From Urechis unicinctus (taxonomy: Eukaryota; Annelida; Polychaeta; Xenopneusta; Urechidae), in assembly GCA_034190875.2 (NCBI GenBank), contig CM067344.1, positions 20,695,468-20,759,467 of the forward strand: a DNA stretch of 64,000 bases. The letters are read 5' to 3'. A model generated the notes under the pieces. It worked only from the letters and a program-made list of their open reading frames with translations, was not told the DNA's origin and made no database searches. Below are positions 30,251-39,200 of this stretch, piece after piece; within the stretch, counting starts at the first letter, position 1; each line of letters opens with the position of its first letter. The position numbers were made by a program, and so were the translations under genes.

Positions 30251-30438
30251 ATGTCATCTTCTGATGAAAATTACATGGCCCCATAGCATAAAATTGGGGC
30301 AAATTATGTCCATGACTATTTATTTGAGCCAATACGGACGGGAGTTGAAAAATCCAAGTCACACTTCGAAATGACACCGGGAGCTCTAACTCAAGGGTCC
30401 CCTTCGGATGAAGAATCCACAAAAGATTTCGACGAATG
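30251..30438 (+). CDS. P2RX7_C gene, exon 1 (N-terminal lead)
   Basis: The frame opens with MSSSDENYMAP, meets TAG, and continues as a ~50-residue acidic segment with 'YVHDYLFEP' and a Ser/Asp/Glu-rich stretch that ends 'STKDFDE'. Stand-alone P2RX7_C proteins often have a similar 'Y.FEP' block and acidic linker just before the zinc-binding part; I recall this from the family and have not searched. If the exon ends at 30438, its last two bases TG and the first base of the next exon form Trp, giving the usual W-C-x-C start of the domain. Translation could also begin after the TAG at a later Met, which would leave only a short lead. Confidence 0.5.
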
Positions 30439-30746
30439 ATGAATACCCTTAAGAATACTCTTTCTAAGCTTTATTGTACTATGTTAACCGGTAAAAAATA
30501 ATTGTTAGTATCATTTACCCAATAAATTTACACATTCTGTAAGTTGAGGATGGAATGTTAACAGATGTAACTATTACAACAGATAGAACTTGGCTAGTGA
30601 ATGTAGCTTTGCCATTGTACCCTCAGCACATTAAATATTTTGGGCAGATGATTGCATGCAGTATATAAAGTATTTTCCTTTTATATTCATTCATTGTACC
30701 ACAAATATAAATTTACAATAATTCTTTAATTATTTCTCTAACTTAG

Positions 30747-30955
30747 GTGTAGCTGTCAGCACTGCATCCCAATGGACAAAGCCAGAGTGTGCAGCAGAGG
30801 TTTGGAGAGGGTGATGGCTATAACGGAGGAATGGACATGCATCACCAAGCACCCCAGATTCCTGACAAACTGCCTGAATAAAAAAGTGCTGGAAGCTTCC
30901 AAATTTGAATCTATTCGAATGGATGGACCTGTTGGAGATGAGGTCTCTACAATGA
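30747..30955 (+). CDS. P2RX7_C gene, exon 2 (cysteine core)
   Basis: The exon is bounded by a good acceptor (pyrimidine-rich tract then acttag|g, 30745-30746) and a consensus donor (gtaagt, 30956-30961). In frame it reads CSCQHCIPMDKARVCSRG, then 'ERVMAITEEW', then 'TCITKHPRFLTNCLNKKVLE'. The pattern C-x-C-x2-C-x2-M, a later Cys, C-I-T-x-H-P-x-F and C-L-N-x3-V-L is the hallmark of the P2RX7_C domain, and the Cys/His residues are the expected zinc ligands. The 69 full codons contain no stop. This is the strongest evidence for a real gene on this strand. The identification rests on recognising the motif. Confidence 0.75.
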
Positions 30956-31132
30956 GTAAGTTAATCATTATTGCTACCAAAAACGACGGTTTGAGGTTGA
31001 ACAATCATATTTTTTGCTAAGGGAAAATCAATCCCGCTGTGTAAAATATTCAGTGTTCATATTGATAAACTTTGTATATCCTTCCCTCATATGGGCGGCA
31101 AATTTACAGGTTATCTACAATGGAGCGGAAGA

Positions 31133-31314
31133 TTACTTGGTCAGGTTAAATCGACACCTGTGAGCATCTACGAGAAGATCCTTTTCAGGTTTCTCGTACT
31201 GGGAGGCAATAGGTGGTGGAACATTCCTTTCCTCTGCATGGACCTCAGCAAGTCTGTAGCTTGGGTATTTTTGCCTGAGATCAAGCACCTCAGCAATGAA
31301 CTGATGTACATAGT
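31133..31314 (-). CDS. THAP gene, exon 4 (C-terminus)
   Basis: Acceptor ttcag|AC completes an Asp codon with the last G of exon 3, giving 'ISFDYVHQFIAEVL' across the junction as expected for the family. It continues 'DLRQKYPSYR', 'VPPPIASQYEKPEKD' and ends 'HRCRFNLTK' with TAA at 31135-31133. The PPP-(I/L)-x-x-x-(F/Y)-x-(R/K)-P-x-K-(D/E) run followed by a final RF block is the usual end of these proteins. The open frame extends upstream to 31393, but the acceptor and phase favour a start at 31314. Confidence 0.75.
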
Positions 31315-31466
31315 CTGAAGCAAATCTATGATATTCATATTTTATGATGTCATAAAATATGGCCATTTGAATTGGGTAACAATGTTTGTGCATATGAAAC
31401 TTATTTAGGTTTCGGGAATAAATGTCAAAATAACGTGTTTTATTTTAGATTAATGCATGTACACAC

Positions 31467-31615
31467 CAAAAGAAATTGGTACTTTGACCGGCTTGACAAC
31501 TGGGTCTCCCTGTCTGGCTTTGGGGTAAGACACTCTTCATTGGGACTGACCTTCTACAGTGATCGCTTGAGCTCTGTTCGAGTTTTCATTGAAGTGAATT
31601 ACTGCTAGGAGCAAT
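31467..31615 (-). CDS. THAP gene, exon 3 (HFNEN block; in-frame TGA)
   Basis: The exon runs from acceptor atccag|A to donor TTTTG|GTGTGT. It reads 'RLLLAVIHFNENSNRAQA', 'ITVEGQSQ', then TGA (31539-31537), then 'RVSYPKARQG', 'DPVVKPVKVPISF'. The LAALHFNEN-x-NR-x-QA, EG and R-V-x-(F/Y)-PK pattern is the most recognisable part of the family tail. Because family-like sequence continues in the same frame on both sides, the TGA looks like one substitution (for example from CGA at a CpG). A sequencing or allele difference is possible. Confidence 0.75.
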
Positions 31616-31780
31616 CTGGATATATATATAGCAGGTTGATACTATATTGCTAAGTAAGAATTGAAACTTGAGCACATAATTATACAAAGAAGATTACAGC
31701 TGTCACTACACAAATGTGCTAAACTTCCATACAACAAATATACACAAACGAATTTCATACTATTATTTCATTGGTATTAC

Positions 31781-31952
31781 CTGGCCTCCATGGTGGCATA
31801 GGGATAGTGGACACTCTTTGGTGTGAAGAATATGACCACTTTGTGATACGATTCTAGGCTTGATGTCTGCTCTGATGGGGAAAGCCTGTCAATGTCATTT
31901 AGGAGATTCTTGCTGGAGACTATCAACTCCAACTCTTTGTGTGGCTTCGATC
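31781..31952 (-). CDS. THAP gene, exon 2 (transposase-like tail, part 1)
   Basis: The exon lies between acceptor aaatag|GA and donor CCAG|GTAATA. It contributes residues 110-167. 'GSKPHKELELIV' is followed by 'NLLNDIDRLSPSEQT', 'SSLESYHKVV', 'FTPKSVHYPY' and 'TMEA'. In related THAP/transposase-like proteins of invertebrates and fish this block (GSK-x-H-x-L, a QTS-x-LE-x-(F/Y)H core, then a K-rich and aromatic stretch) lies after the catalytic domain. Here it follows the THAP linker directly. This exon has no stop and its phase fits both neighbours. Confidence 0.75.
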
Positions 31953-32204
31953 CTATTTATGGTTAACACATATATCAATACAGATTACATTTCTTTGGTA
32001 AAGTAGCACCACAGGGACATGGATTTTACCATTACGACTCATTTAATTACCTACCACTTAAGTAAATATTTCTATATAAACTTATATGATTAAACACTAA
32101 TACCGACCCTTCAGTATCCACTTCCTGTCCTCTAGTAGTGCATGCTCACAAGTATACTTCAACATAGCAGGACTACCCTAAAGGTTCAAGCCAACAGATC
32201 TCAC

Positions 32205-32532
32205 CTGTTGTCGTTGCCTTTTCGCCGAGGCCCTCCGTCGACTTACTTTGACTGTCATCAACTCCAACGTGGCTAAAGAGAGTCGGTATGGCTTCTTTTC
32301 GGAGCCTAGGTTTCTTACGAAATACTAGACTTTTGAGCAGCTCTGGGTCAGTATCATAAGCACTATTCTCGAAATGATCAGAACATAGAACTGTCGTAAG
32401 GGTAGGACTCCAGTGTTTACGTTTGACTTTCGACACCCATATGCGGTGCATTTTGCTGTCTTTTGGAAACAGAAAAAAACTCACGCCAGACTTCTCATTG
32501 TTCCGACAACCAAACGCACAACAATAAGGCAT
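32205..32532 (-). CDS. THAP gene, exon 1: complete THAP zinc finger
   Basis: ATG at 32532 starts MPYCCAFGCRNN. The zinc ligands fit the C2CH pattern: Cys4, Cys9, Cys50 and His53 (C-S-D-H-F). The invariant features are present: 'FFLFPKD' (19-25), Trp32, and the closing 'AIPTLF' (81-86) that replaces the common AVPTIF. A Ser/Thr-rich linker leads to a perfect donor, ACAG|GTGAGA at 32205/32204. An upstream in-frame Met at 32592 exists, but the start at 32532 is chosen because THAP domains nearly always begin at the initiator Met. The exon ends in phase 1. Confidence 0.92.
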
Positions 32533-32608
32533 AATCCACACCAAGAAACGCACCAGACCGTGAAGAAAGACGAGTAAGTCACACGCTGTCAACCAACCGT
32601 GAAGGCTG

Positions 32609-32650
32609 AAGATGGCGAGGAATATTCGCGAACAACCCGAATGACGTCAC
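32609..32650 (-). promoter_or_regulatory. Promoter-like sites, THAP gene
   Basis: Upstream of the THAP ATG lie a YY1-like site (GCCATCTT on the minus strand, 32616-32609) and a CRE palindrome TGACGTCA (32642-32649). The CRE and its flank (12 bases) are the exact complement of the CRE and flank before the opposing gene. A further CRE lies at 32918-32925 near the outer edge of the block. Confidence 0.45.
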
Positions 32651-32943
32651 TGTCCGGAAATTCACGAATTTTACCGAGCGGTATCTTGTCAGATTCGACG
32701 TGGAAAATGTACATTTAAAAATCATTTTTCTAAAAGAAAAAAAGCGCGCAGTCACCTTATTTGGGTTACGATACCCTTTTAAAACATAGAACTTTGGAAA
32801 AATGGAATAAAAAAAATCTTTGTGGGTGACCTTTAATAACCGTCTGATAGCAATGAAATTTAGGATGAAGGTTGTCAGTAATATCGTTAGTTGCATCGTA
32901 AATTCCATAAATGTTGATGACGTCATGTTAGATTCCGAACGTG

Positions 32944-33370
32944 TCAAAGTTTATAAAAAATTAAAACACAAGTTTAATTCCCTCCAAGTGCGCAAAAAAA
33001 TTTGCTGCGAGGCATTTGAACGCATATTGATATAGATAAAAGATTGGTTGCTGGTGTAATTGTTGAGCATCTCCATAACTGTATGTTCAATAGAGATCCT
33101 GAAGTCTTGTAATCTTTGATATCCCTGATAGTCAACGCGCAACATAGTATCGATACCAGTCCCGATCAGATGCTTCTTTTACATGATTGGTTGTAATTGT
33201 ACGTGCCATGGTAGTTACATCGGATATTCCACGCAGCTGCACGATACGGGTGCTTCGTTGTATTCAACGATGTGACGCTATCATCAGGTTAAGTCTTCTA
33301 GCGGCTCCTGACACAATGAAAGATTATGGTGTCACACACGAAAATATTACACATATAGATGGACATCCAA
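32944..33370. other. No gene; possible resumed target sequence
   Basis: The first 39 bases carry TCAAAGTTTATAAAAA and GTTTAATTCCC, which match 2195-2222 with a 12-base gap. Beyond that I find no continued similarity to copy A's right flank. The plus-strand frame at 32820-33035 crosses this junction and starts without ATG, so I do not call it a gene. Confidence 0.4.
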
Positions 33371-33666
33371 CGATGTAAACATATATATATTTGATATCTA
33401 TATATATGAATAATCACGATATAGACCAATACAATCGCAAGTATATATAACATATGACTGCCCTATTTATATATATCGCTTGAACGACCATGGTATGATT
33501 TACGAGGGAACAGAACGTTATTCCATTGCGAAACCTTGTACGACGCATCACATATATGTGTTATATTTTTGGCCAGCTGCTTTTTGACCACAAATGTACA
33601 AACAAGGACACACACAAACACAACCGTCCCCACGAGGTAAAAACCCACACACACACCTATATATAG

Positions 33667-33702
<36 letters not shown>

Positions 33703-33712
33703 GAATATATGG

Positions 33713-33743
<31 letters not shown>

Positions 33744-33960
33744 GAAAATGCTTATATATATATATATTATATATATGTATTATCATATATACATATATTT
33801 GTATGCATATCTATATATATGAATATGTAAATATAAATAATTATATATATATATATTATCTATATATATATATATGCACACAGATATTTACATATAAATA
33901 ATATATATATATACATTACATAAAACAAATATTTATAAACATTTATATATATATCTACGA
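33371..33960. repeat. TA-rich satellite-like tract
   Basis: There are many short (TA)n runs separated by ATG/CACAG-type interruptions, densest at 33660-33960. The words 'acgacgcatcacatatatgtgttat' and 'acgagctacgcatcacatatatgtg' (in part, 33541 and 33958) recur at both sides of the tract, so it may be a duplicated or expanded unit. Confidence 0.8.
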
Positions 33961-34856
33961 GCTACGCATCACATATATGTGTTATCATGCGGATACATAA
34001 TATATGGAGGGGAGCAAGCCATGCGTGTTGGCCATGCACAACCAAGTACTATAAACAAAGCCAAGCTTAGTAATTTACGACAACGATAAGGCTCATTAGC
34101 CGAGTCATCATTAAAGGGCGTTAATCGGATGTTTGCTGCCAATTTATTCTATTGCCCACAGATAAGGCGCGAATAATGTGGCAAGTTATGAGCCCGCTGA
34201 ATCTTTATACCCGCTCAGTTCTATTTCTTGTGCGATATGCTTGTGATTTTGCTCCCATGCGAATGGCTCATCTGTTAAAGTAATTTGAATTTTCACGAGA
34301 AGGCAATGACGTTCTCAAGGATCATGAACTCGAACACGTGGGATCAATGTAAGCTGATTGTATCTTGAAATCATCCCGTCCAATTTCTGGGGGATAATAT
34401 TACTGGCATGAGTGATCATATATGCTTTGTGTCACCTACTGGTATGTCATTATGTATTCAAGATACGTGTCTTTCTATAGGGGTACAATGCCAACTCGAA
34501 GCAGTGGTTGAGTAATATGCGGTGATCAATGTTGACATCAAAACCTGAACACCCATGGGAAATAGGGGGAAATAGCGTTATAATTTCAGGCTGTTAACCG
34601 ATACTTGGCTTTGCTTACAAACGCGTTCTTCAACAGGCGGAAAAATTGACGGTTGAAACCCGGCCTTATTGGGGGGGGGGGGGGGGCACTTGGGTCATAG
34701 CATGCACTGAAAAAACCCCTATGCGTCGTAGCAGGGTTTGTCTCGTATGCATTAGGGTTTCTCTCGAAGAAATATGTATGTATAAATGTACCAATTCACG
34801 TGGGTAGGAAGGTATAAGCGAGATTAATGCACGTGAAGGGTAGATTAAAAAATCAT
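33961..34856. other. No gene; poly-G run
   Basis: A run of 16 G lies at 34671-34686. Otherwise I see nothing I can name. Confidence 0.6.
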
Positions 34857-35270
34857 TCTCATCATATATGAGGCCGTTACCCTTCGTAGGTATTTGTCGA
34901 GTAAGGCAATAATATTAAACATATTGTCAATCGCGACAGATCACGCCACATATTTACTAAAGCTATTCACTTGTAAGTGTTATCAGTGTGATGATTGTAT
35001 AAACAAATCTTCGAAGAGATATTGCAAGACCAAATCACGACTACTATATGCAACACCTCTATTTCATGCATTGAGGGAGGCACAAACGATCATCTCATAT
35101 ATGGCCGTTCTTTAAAGTACATTCAGGTAAACATGTTGTCAATCGCGAAGATCACGACCATTGCTAAAGCTTTCATCACTCTTATCAGTGTGCTATATCA
35201 AACCTAAGAGATATTGCAAGACAAAAGGAAACACTATTTGAAGGCACAAACATGGGTTACTATTGTGCCA
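34857..35270 (+). repeat. Imperfect two-copy tandem repeat, ~211 bp
   Basis: 'tgtcaatcgcga.agatcacg' recurs at 34925 and 35136. 'atcatatatgaggccgtt' (34861) matches 'tcatatatggccgtt' (35095), and 'agagatattgcaagac' recurs at 35017 and 35206. The second copy is shorter. The frames inside it are not conserved between copies. Confidence 0.75.
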
Positions 35271-36236
35271 TAAGCATTCAACGAGGCAACTATTGTGCAT
35301 TAACGAGATTGATTTAAATCGAAGATTCGATGTCCCACGAGCTGCAACCAACATTGCAATTTTTCACTCATCTTATAAAACATATTTCGTCTGCATCCGT
35401 TTTCGCCTTCTGATTTTGATCAGAAGAAATGGTATCAAAACGTCTTTGCGCGGCATTCGTTATATTGCTGTGCAGCTGTTTTGAGATTGAATGTTGTCAG
35501 CAAGATACATTGCCAATGTCGCTTTAATACAACTCCACAGACATAAATAACACATGCAAAGAGTGAATGATAACCTATATTTTTGTAACATAACTGTATG
35601 TGTATTTGTCTACATGTATGTTCGCGGTCTGACTCAACGATTCTAGATAAATCAAAAGCTAGCAATGGGATTTTATTGACACTGTGACGACCACGGATAG
35701 TCAGCTTGGCAGGGTAAAGCTCTAAACCCAGTGCTGTGTGATAACTGCGACCAAATATCGGGTGACAGGAACGCAGGTTGCTTATGCTTTACTGAGTGCA
35801 TAACGGCAGGAGGAGCTCCCAATATAATTGCTGCTAGGATAATGCATATGCCGACAAATTGTTACTTAACATAAGTAACGTAAGTTTTGTGTTTGATATA
35901 ACATTTTAACTTCTCATTGAATTAATGCCAGACACCGTTGAAAGTTTGCCAGTGCTTATTTTGAACACAACAATTCAAAAAATGCGTTCATGATACACAG
36001 TTTGGTACAAAATAATTAACTATAAACTTATCATTCTCTATCTTGCTCCTCTTTTCGTGTTATTCTGCACTTGTGAGCAAATAACTGCCGAATAGTGACA
36101 TTGTGGCGTAACAAACACTCCGAATCACCCACGAGACGCTGAACGCAATGTCTACCTTCTATACTTTAATCTCTCTTTACTCATGATTCCAGTCATCAAT
36201 AACATAAAACTACCGGAACAGCTCCTAATAAGGATT
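35271..36236. other. No gene recognised
   Basis: This is unique-looking sequence to the left of the large duplication, with no supported gene. Confidence 0.45.
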
Positions 36237-39200
36237 ACTTAATGGTTTTATTGCACATAATGCTTCGACAATTTCACTGTCTGCATACGTTAGAAATTAT
36301 CGCTTGGGTCGTCATGCCAACACAAAGATGATACAATATCCTGCTAGGCCTTGACTGGTTTCATGGAAAAAATGGCCTTTTTACTTCGGGTAACGTGTAC
36401 ACATAATATATTTTACTCTTTCCGTACCGGATAGCATTGAATGCAGACAATATATGCTACTGGGAAAATGTTTTGCTCACGAAGAGCAGAGCGGGAATGT
36501 CGACTGAATCAATGTTTGACAATTATGCATATTAACCGGATCCCGAAATCCACTTGCCCGCACCTACAGACTGAATTGTCTTGCGCTACCTGAAATAAAA
36601 CACCTGTCAAATGAAAATACAAACGTTCGACTTTATAAGAGCTACCCCCCTTGTCATCAGACTGGCTATAAACTGTTGTTTTATATAAATGTAATCAACT
36701 TTGGCTAATGAAGACTTGCGTGCAGGGCATTGCTTTTGGAGCGACAATAAGCAGTCAATTTATTTATTCAATTGCCATCGCCTGACAGAAATATCCGCTA
36801 AAATATAATAATATTTGGTTCAGGTTGACCTGTTTGTCATGTAGTGTTGTAGTAAAGTCACCAACGGATTTGCTAGTTTACAGTAACCCTGTGAATATAA
36901 CGAATGTACTAATGGCCCACTTCGACAAAACCAAAAACAAAATAGATTCTATGAAGTACCACCTAATGGCAATTTGGTTGGATTGAAAAATGTGACTTGT
37001 GTTTTTTAACACATTCCCTGTATATAACGAAACCCCCACCCAAAATAGATACCATAATAGTGAGGGCACTGAAGGCTTATGGTGTCTTTCGTTCATTTTT
37101 TTGTTGTGGCTCTACTCCCTAAAATCCAAATATAAATATTTGTGTCATGTTAAAACTAGTGCGCAGTTATCACAAGATTTGTGTTTGTTCCGGGGAAGTT
37201 GTTGAGAGAAAAACGATGTCTTTAAACATTGCTTGCTTCTGTCAGCCTTGATAAATCTATCTACCACCTTAGGCGATGATCCAGCTCTTCTCTGATTCAT
37301 GAGAATATATCATATATTGACCCTTCTGTCTGGCTCCTGCAAATAGTACCTTAAACTCATGCAGTGCTTGCGTTATGAGAACTCTCTCAGGGTTTCCCCA
37401 TCCCCAATCGCCAACGAAAGCCGCCCTTCTGTTTGGCTCCATAGAGCACCGGCTATTGCTAAATCGCCTTCCTGTATTGTAATAGTGATACGCAGCCTCT
37501 TTTGTTGTCTAGCTGTGTATCAATATTTGTTGTATGGAACGAAGAGCGCGTCGTTAACGAAATATGTGCGTGTATTCTATGGAGATTTGGATCAGAATAA
37601 CGACTCTGATTCAGACAGCCTTCATGGATGCTGTCTTACAGCGTAAACAATTAAACATATCTTTTTTGCCGTACATACTCGTCAAAGCAGATTAGCGGGA
37701 CACGGTTCGTGAATTCATTAGGACAATAATAACTTAAGTGATAATCTTAAGCATTTTTAACAAAGCTATACACGCCGTTGACCTGTTTGTTTAAATGACG
37801 TGTTACAGCAATAGCTAGCCTTGGTTGTGGCCCAGTTGTTTTACGGCCCTCTATTTATTCGTGCCAAATGTAGTCAGACACTGACGGTGAGTAGTAAGCA
37901 CTGTCAGGCAAATCTAGAATATCTTTTTTTTACACATCGTGGGGTCTTAATAACAGAATATGTCATCGCCTGACAGAAAATATCCGCTATGTGAACGGCT
38001 GTAGTTTGTAGTAAGTCGACCAACGTCTGGTAATTTACATGTACTCAATATCGTTATTCTGCGAGCGTGCAGGCTTGGCACCTTGCGAGTAAGTCAGATT
38101 CTGCATGAACCGGGCAATTTGGAAATCTAAATGACGTGGGACGGGTATGGCTTTGGGACGATGCGAGTGAGGCGACTGGAACAATGCCAACATATATGCG
38201 TTTAGTACATCAAGCGGTTTTCCATGCTTCGTGATAACATTAACTGGATTCAAATCGGCAAAGTACGTCGGCACAGTCTTGTTCTGCTTGCAATGTGATA
38301 GAACAGCCACTCTCAAAACAGTCATTGCACTAAGCTAAATATACAGCCGACATAGTCAGTTAAGAGACGCAGTGGAAGAGTGTATATCTTTTACTTCCCT
38401 CTTCGTCGATTTTCAATGCGCAGTGAGTGACTACTCTCGTTGACCGAATTGCAAGATTAGGTCGTAGAGCAAGTATCAATTTATGCATATGATGCTTATC
38501 CGCATGTGATAATGTCAACGATAGCACAAAATGTAGCTGTTGAATAAAACACGTTTCTGTTCACTGCTGCCGAGAGTAGTTTCTATGATACAAGCGAATT
38601 GAGGAGTCATCGCTGATCGTATTGGAATATCACAAATCAATAAAATAGCTTTTGTGCATTCACTTCATGCATAGCGGAATATAGCTTCTGGGAATATCAA
38701 ATGCTTTTACTTTTCGCTAGTCTCCTCATGTTGAAATGTATGTATGGATGGCATACTGTTCCACGACACAGCTACAAACGCACAACTGATATGAAATAAG
38801 ATCGTTGCATGCCTTCATTAATGACTGACATGTTTGCCCTAAATAATCTATTTCCTTTAAACTGTTGACCCATCGACGGTCCGTTTGGCAGAATGTGTGG
38901 AATATATTTCGAGCTCTACAAAACTGCTGAGCATATGTTTGGCAGGGTAAAATAGACTGTAGTTTGGCGAACGTTTCGTTGCATTTCATAAATATGTACC
39001 TGACATTCAAATATTGAAGGAATTGGCAAGGACGTCGTTTGGCTGCCGTGCCGATTACACACACTAAACCTCTCAAAAGCGATAGTCGCGTTTGGGCATG
39101 ACATTACTGTATTAATGGATGACACTTGTCATTCCTATAAGTTGGAATGAAGGTATGGAATTCTCAAGAGTGTCGTTTGGGGTAGGACATAGGGACCTGG

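Larger units (their letters stand above)
30251..30955 (+). pseudogene. Stand-alone P2RX7_C (ballast) domain gene, probably broken
   Basis: The model has two exons, 30251-30438 and 30747-30955. The P2RX7_C domain is the cysteine-rich cytoplasmic tail of the P2X7 ATP-gated channel, where it binds zinc and a guanine nucleotide. Many invertebrate and fish proteins carry it without the channel. Exon 1 encodes an acidic lead with the 'YVHDYLFEP' block typical of those proteins. Exon 2 encodes the cysteine core. No channel membrane segments are present. Two problems stand out: an in-frame TAG at 30284-30286, and an exon 1/2 junction whose phase fits only if splicing occurs at TG|ATGAAT (30438/30439), where GT would be expected. 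A final exon (the usual Tyr-rich and PSC part) was not found with confidence. The 3' side runs into the opposing gene. Confidence 0.6.
31133..32532 (-). pseudogene. THAP-domain protein with transposase-like C-terminal tail
   Basis: The four exons are 32532-32205, 31952-31781, 31615-31467 and 31314-31133. The three introns (252, 165 and 148-152 bases) are all GT-AG and the phases agree, giving 276 codons plus a TAA stop. Residues 1-86 form a complete THAP zinc finger, a sequence-specific DNA-binding domain of animal regulators and P-element-type transposases. From residue 110 the protein follows the C-terminal tail of a large, mostly uncharacterised THAP/transposase-like family: 'GSKPHKELE', 'SSLESYHKVV', 'LLLAVIHFNEN', 'PPPIASQYEKP', 'HRCRFN'. 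The RNase-H-like catalytic region that normally lies between is absent. One in-frame TGA sits at 31539-31537. It could be a recently broken transposase deletion derivative, or a domesticated DNA-binding gene that has since been hit. It faces the P2RX7_C gene tail to tail. Confidence 0.7.
29475..32943. mobile_element. Candidate two-gene DNA transposon or derived gene pair
   Basis: The block holds two convergent spliced genes, a P2RX7_C-domain gene (plus) and a THAP/transposase-tail gene (minus). The borders are inferred by comparison with the uninterrupted relative at 2177-2222: CAGAGC (29469-29474) lies left of the block, and TCAAAGTTTATAAAAA with GTTTAATTCCC (32944-32982) lies right of it, while at 2187-2222 they are nearly adjacent. 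Short words are shared in inverted order by the two flanks: TTAAAGGTCA (29938-29947 / 32836-32827), CCGCTCGG (30069-30076 / 32681-32674) and GTGACGTCATTC (30141-30152 / 32650-32639). No clean long terminal inverted repeat or unchanged target duplication is visible, so the exact ends and transposon superfamily stay open. It might instead be a host locus built from transposon parts. Confidence 0.45.

Noticed and set aside
31091-31318. Plus-strand frame as exon 3 of the P2RX7_C gene
   Set aside because: A usable acceptor exists at 31108-31109 with fitting phase, and 'W-S-GRLLG' faintly recalls the family. However, the frame is antisense to the well-supported THAP exon 4 and lacks the expected P-S-C pattern. 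It is left uncalled.
31372-31608. Plus-strand 78-codon frame
   Set aside because: It is the antisense shadow of THAP exon 3, whose minus-strand reading carries the recognisable HFNEN block.
32579-32947. Minus-strand 122-codon frame upstream of the THAP gene
   Set aside because: It covers the promoter-like region and outer flank, shows no domain, and is not in a position to splice sensibly into the THAP exon.
32820-33035. Plus-strand 71-codon frame
   Set aside because: It starts without ATG and spans the inferred border of the inserted block. No domain.
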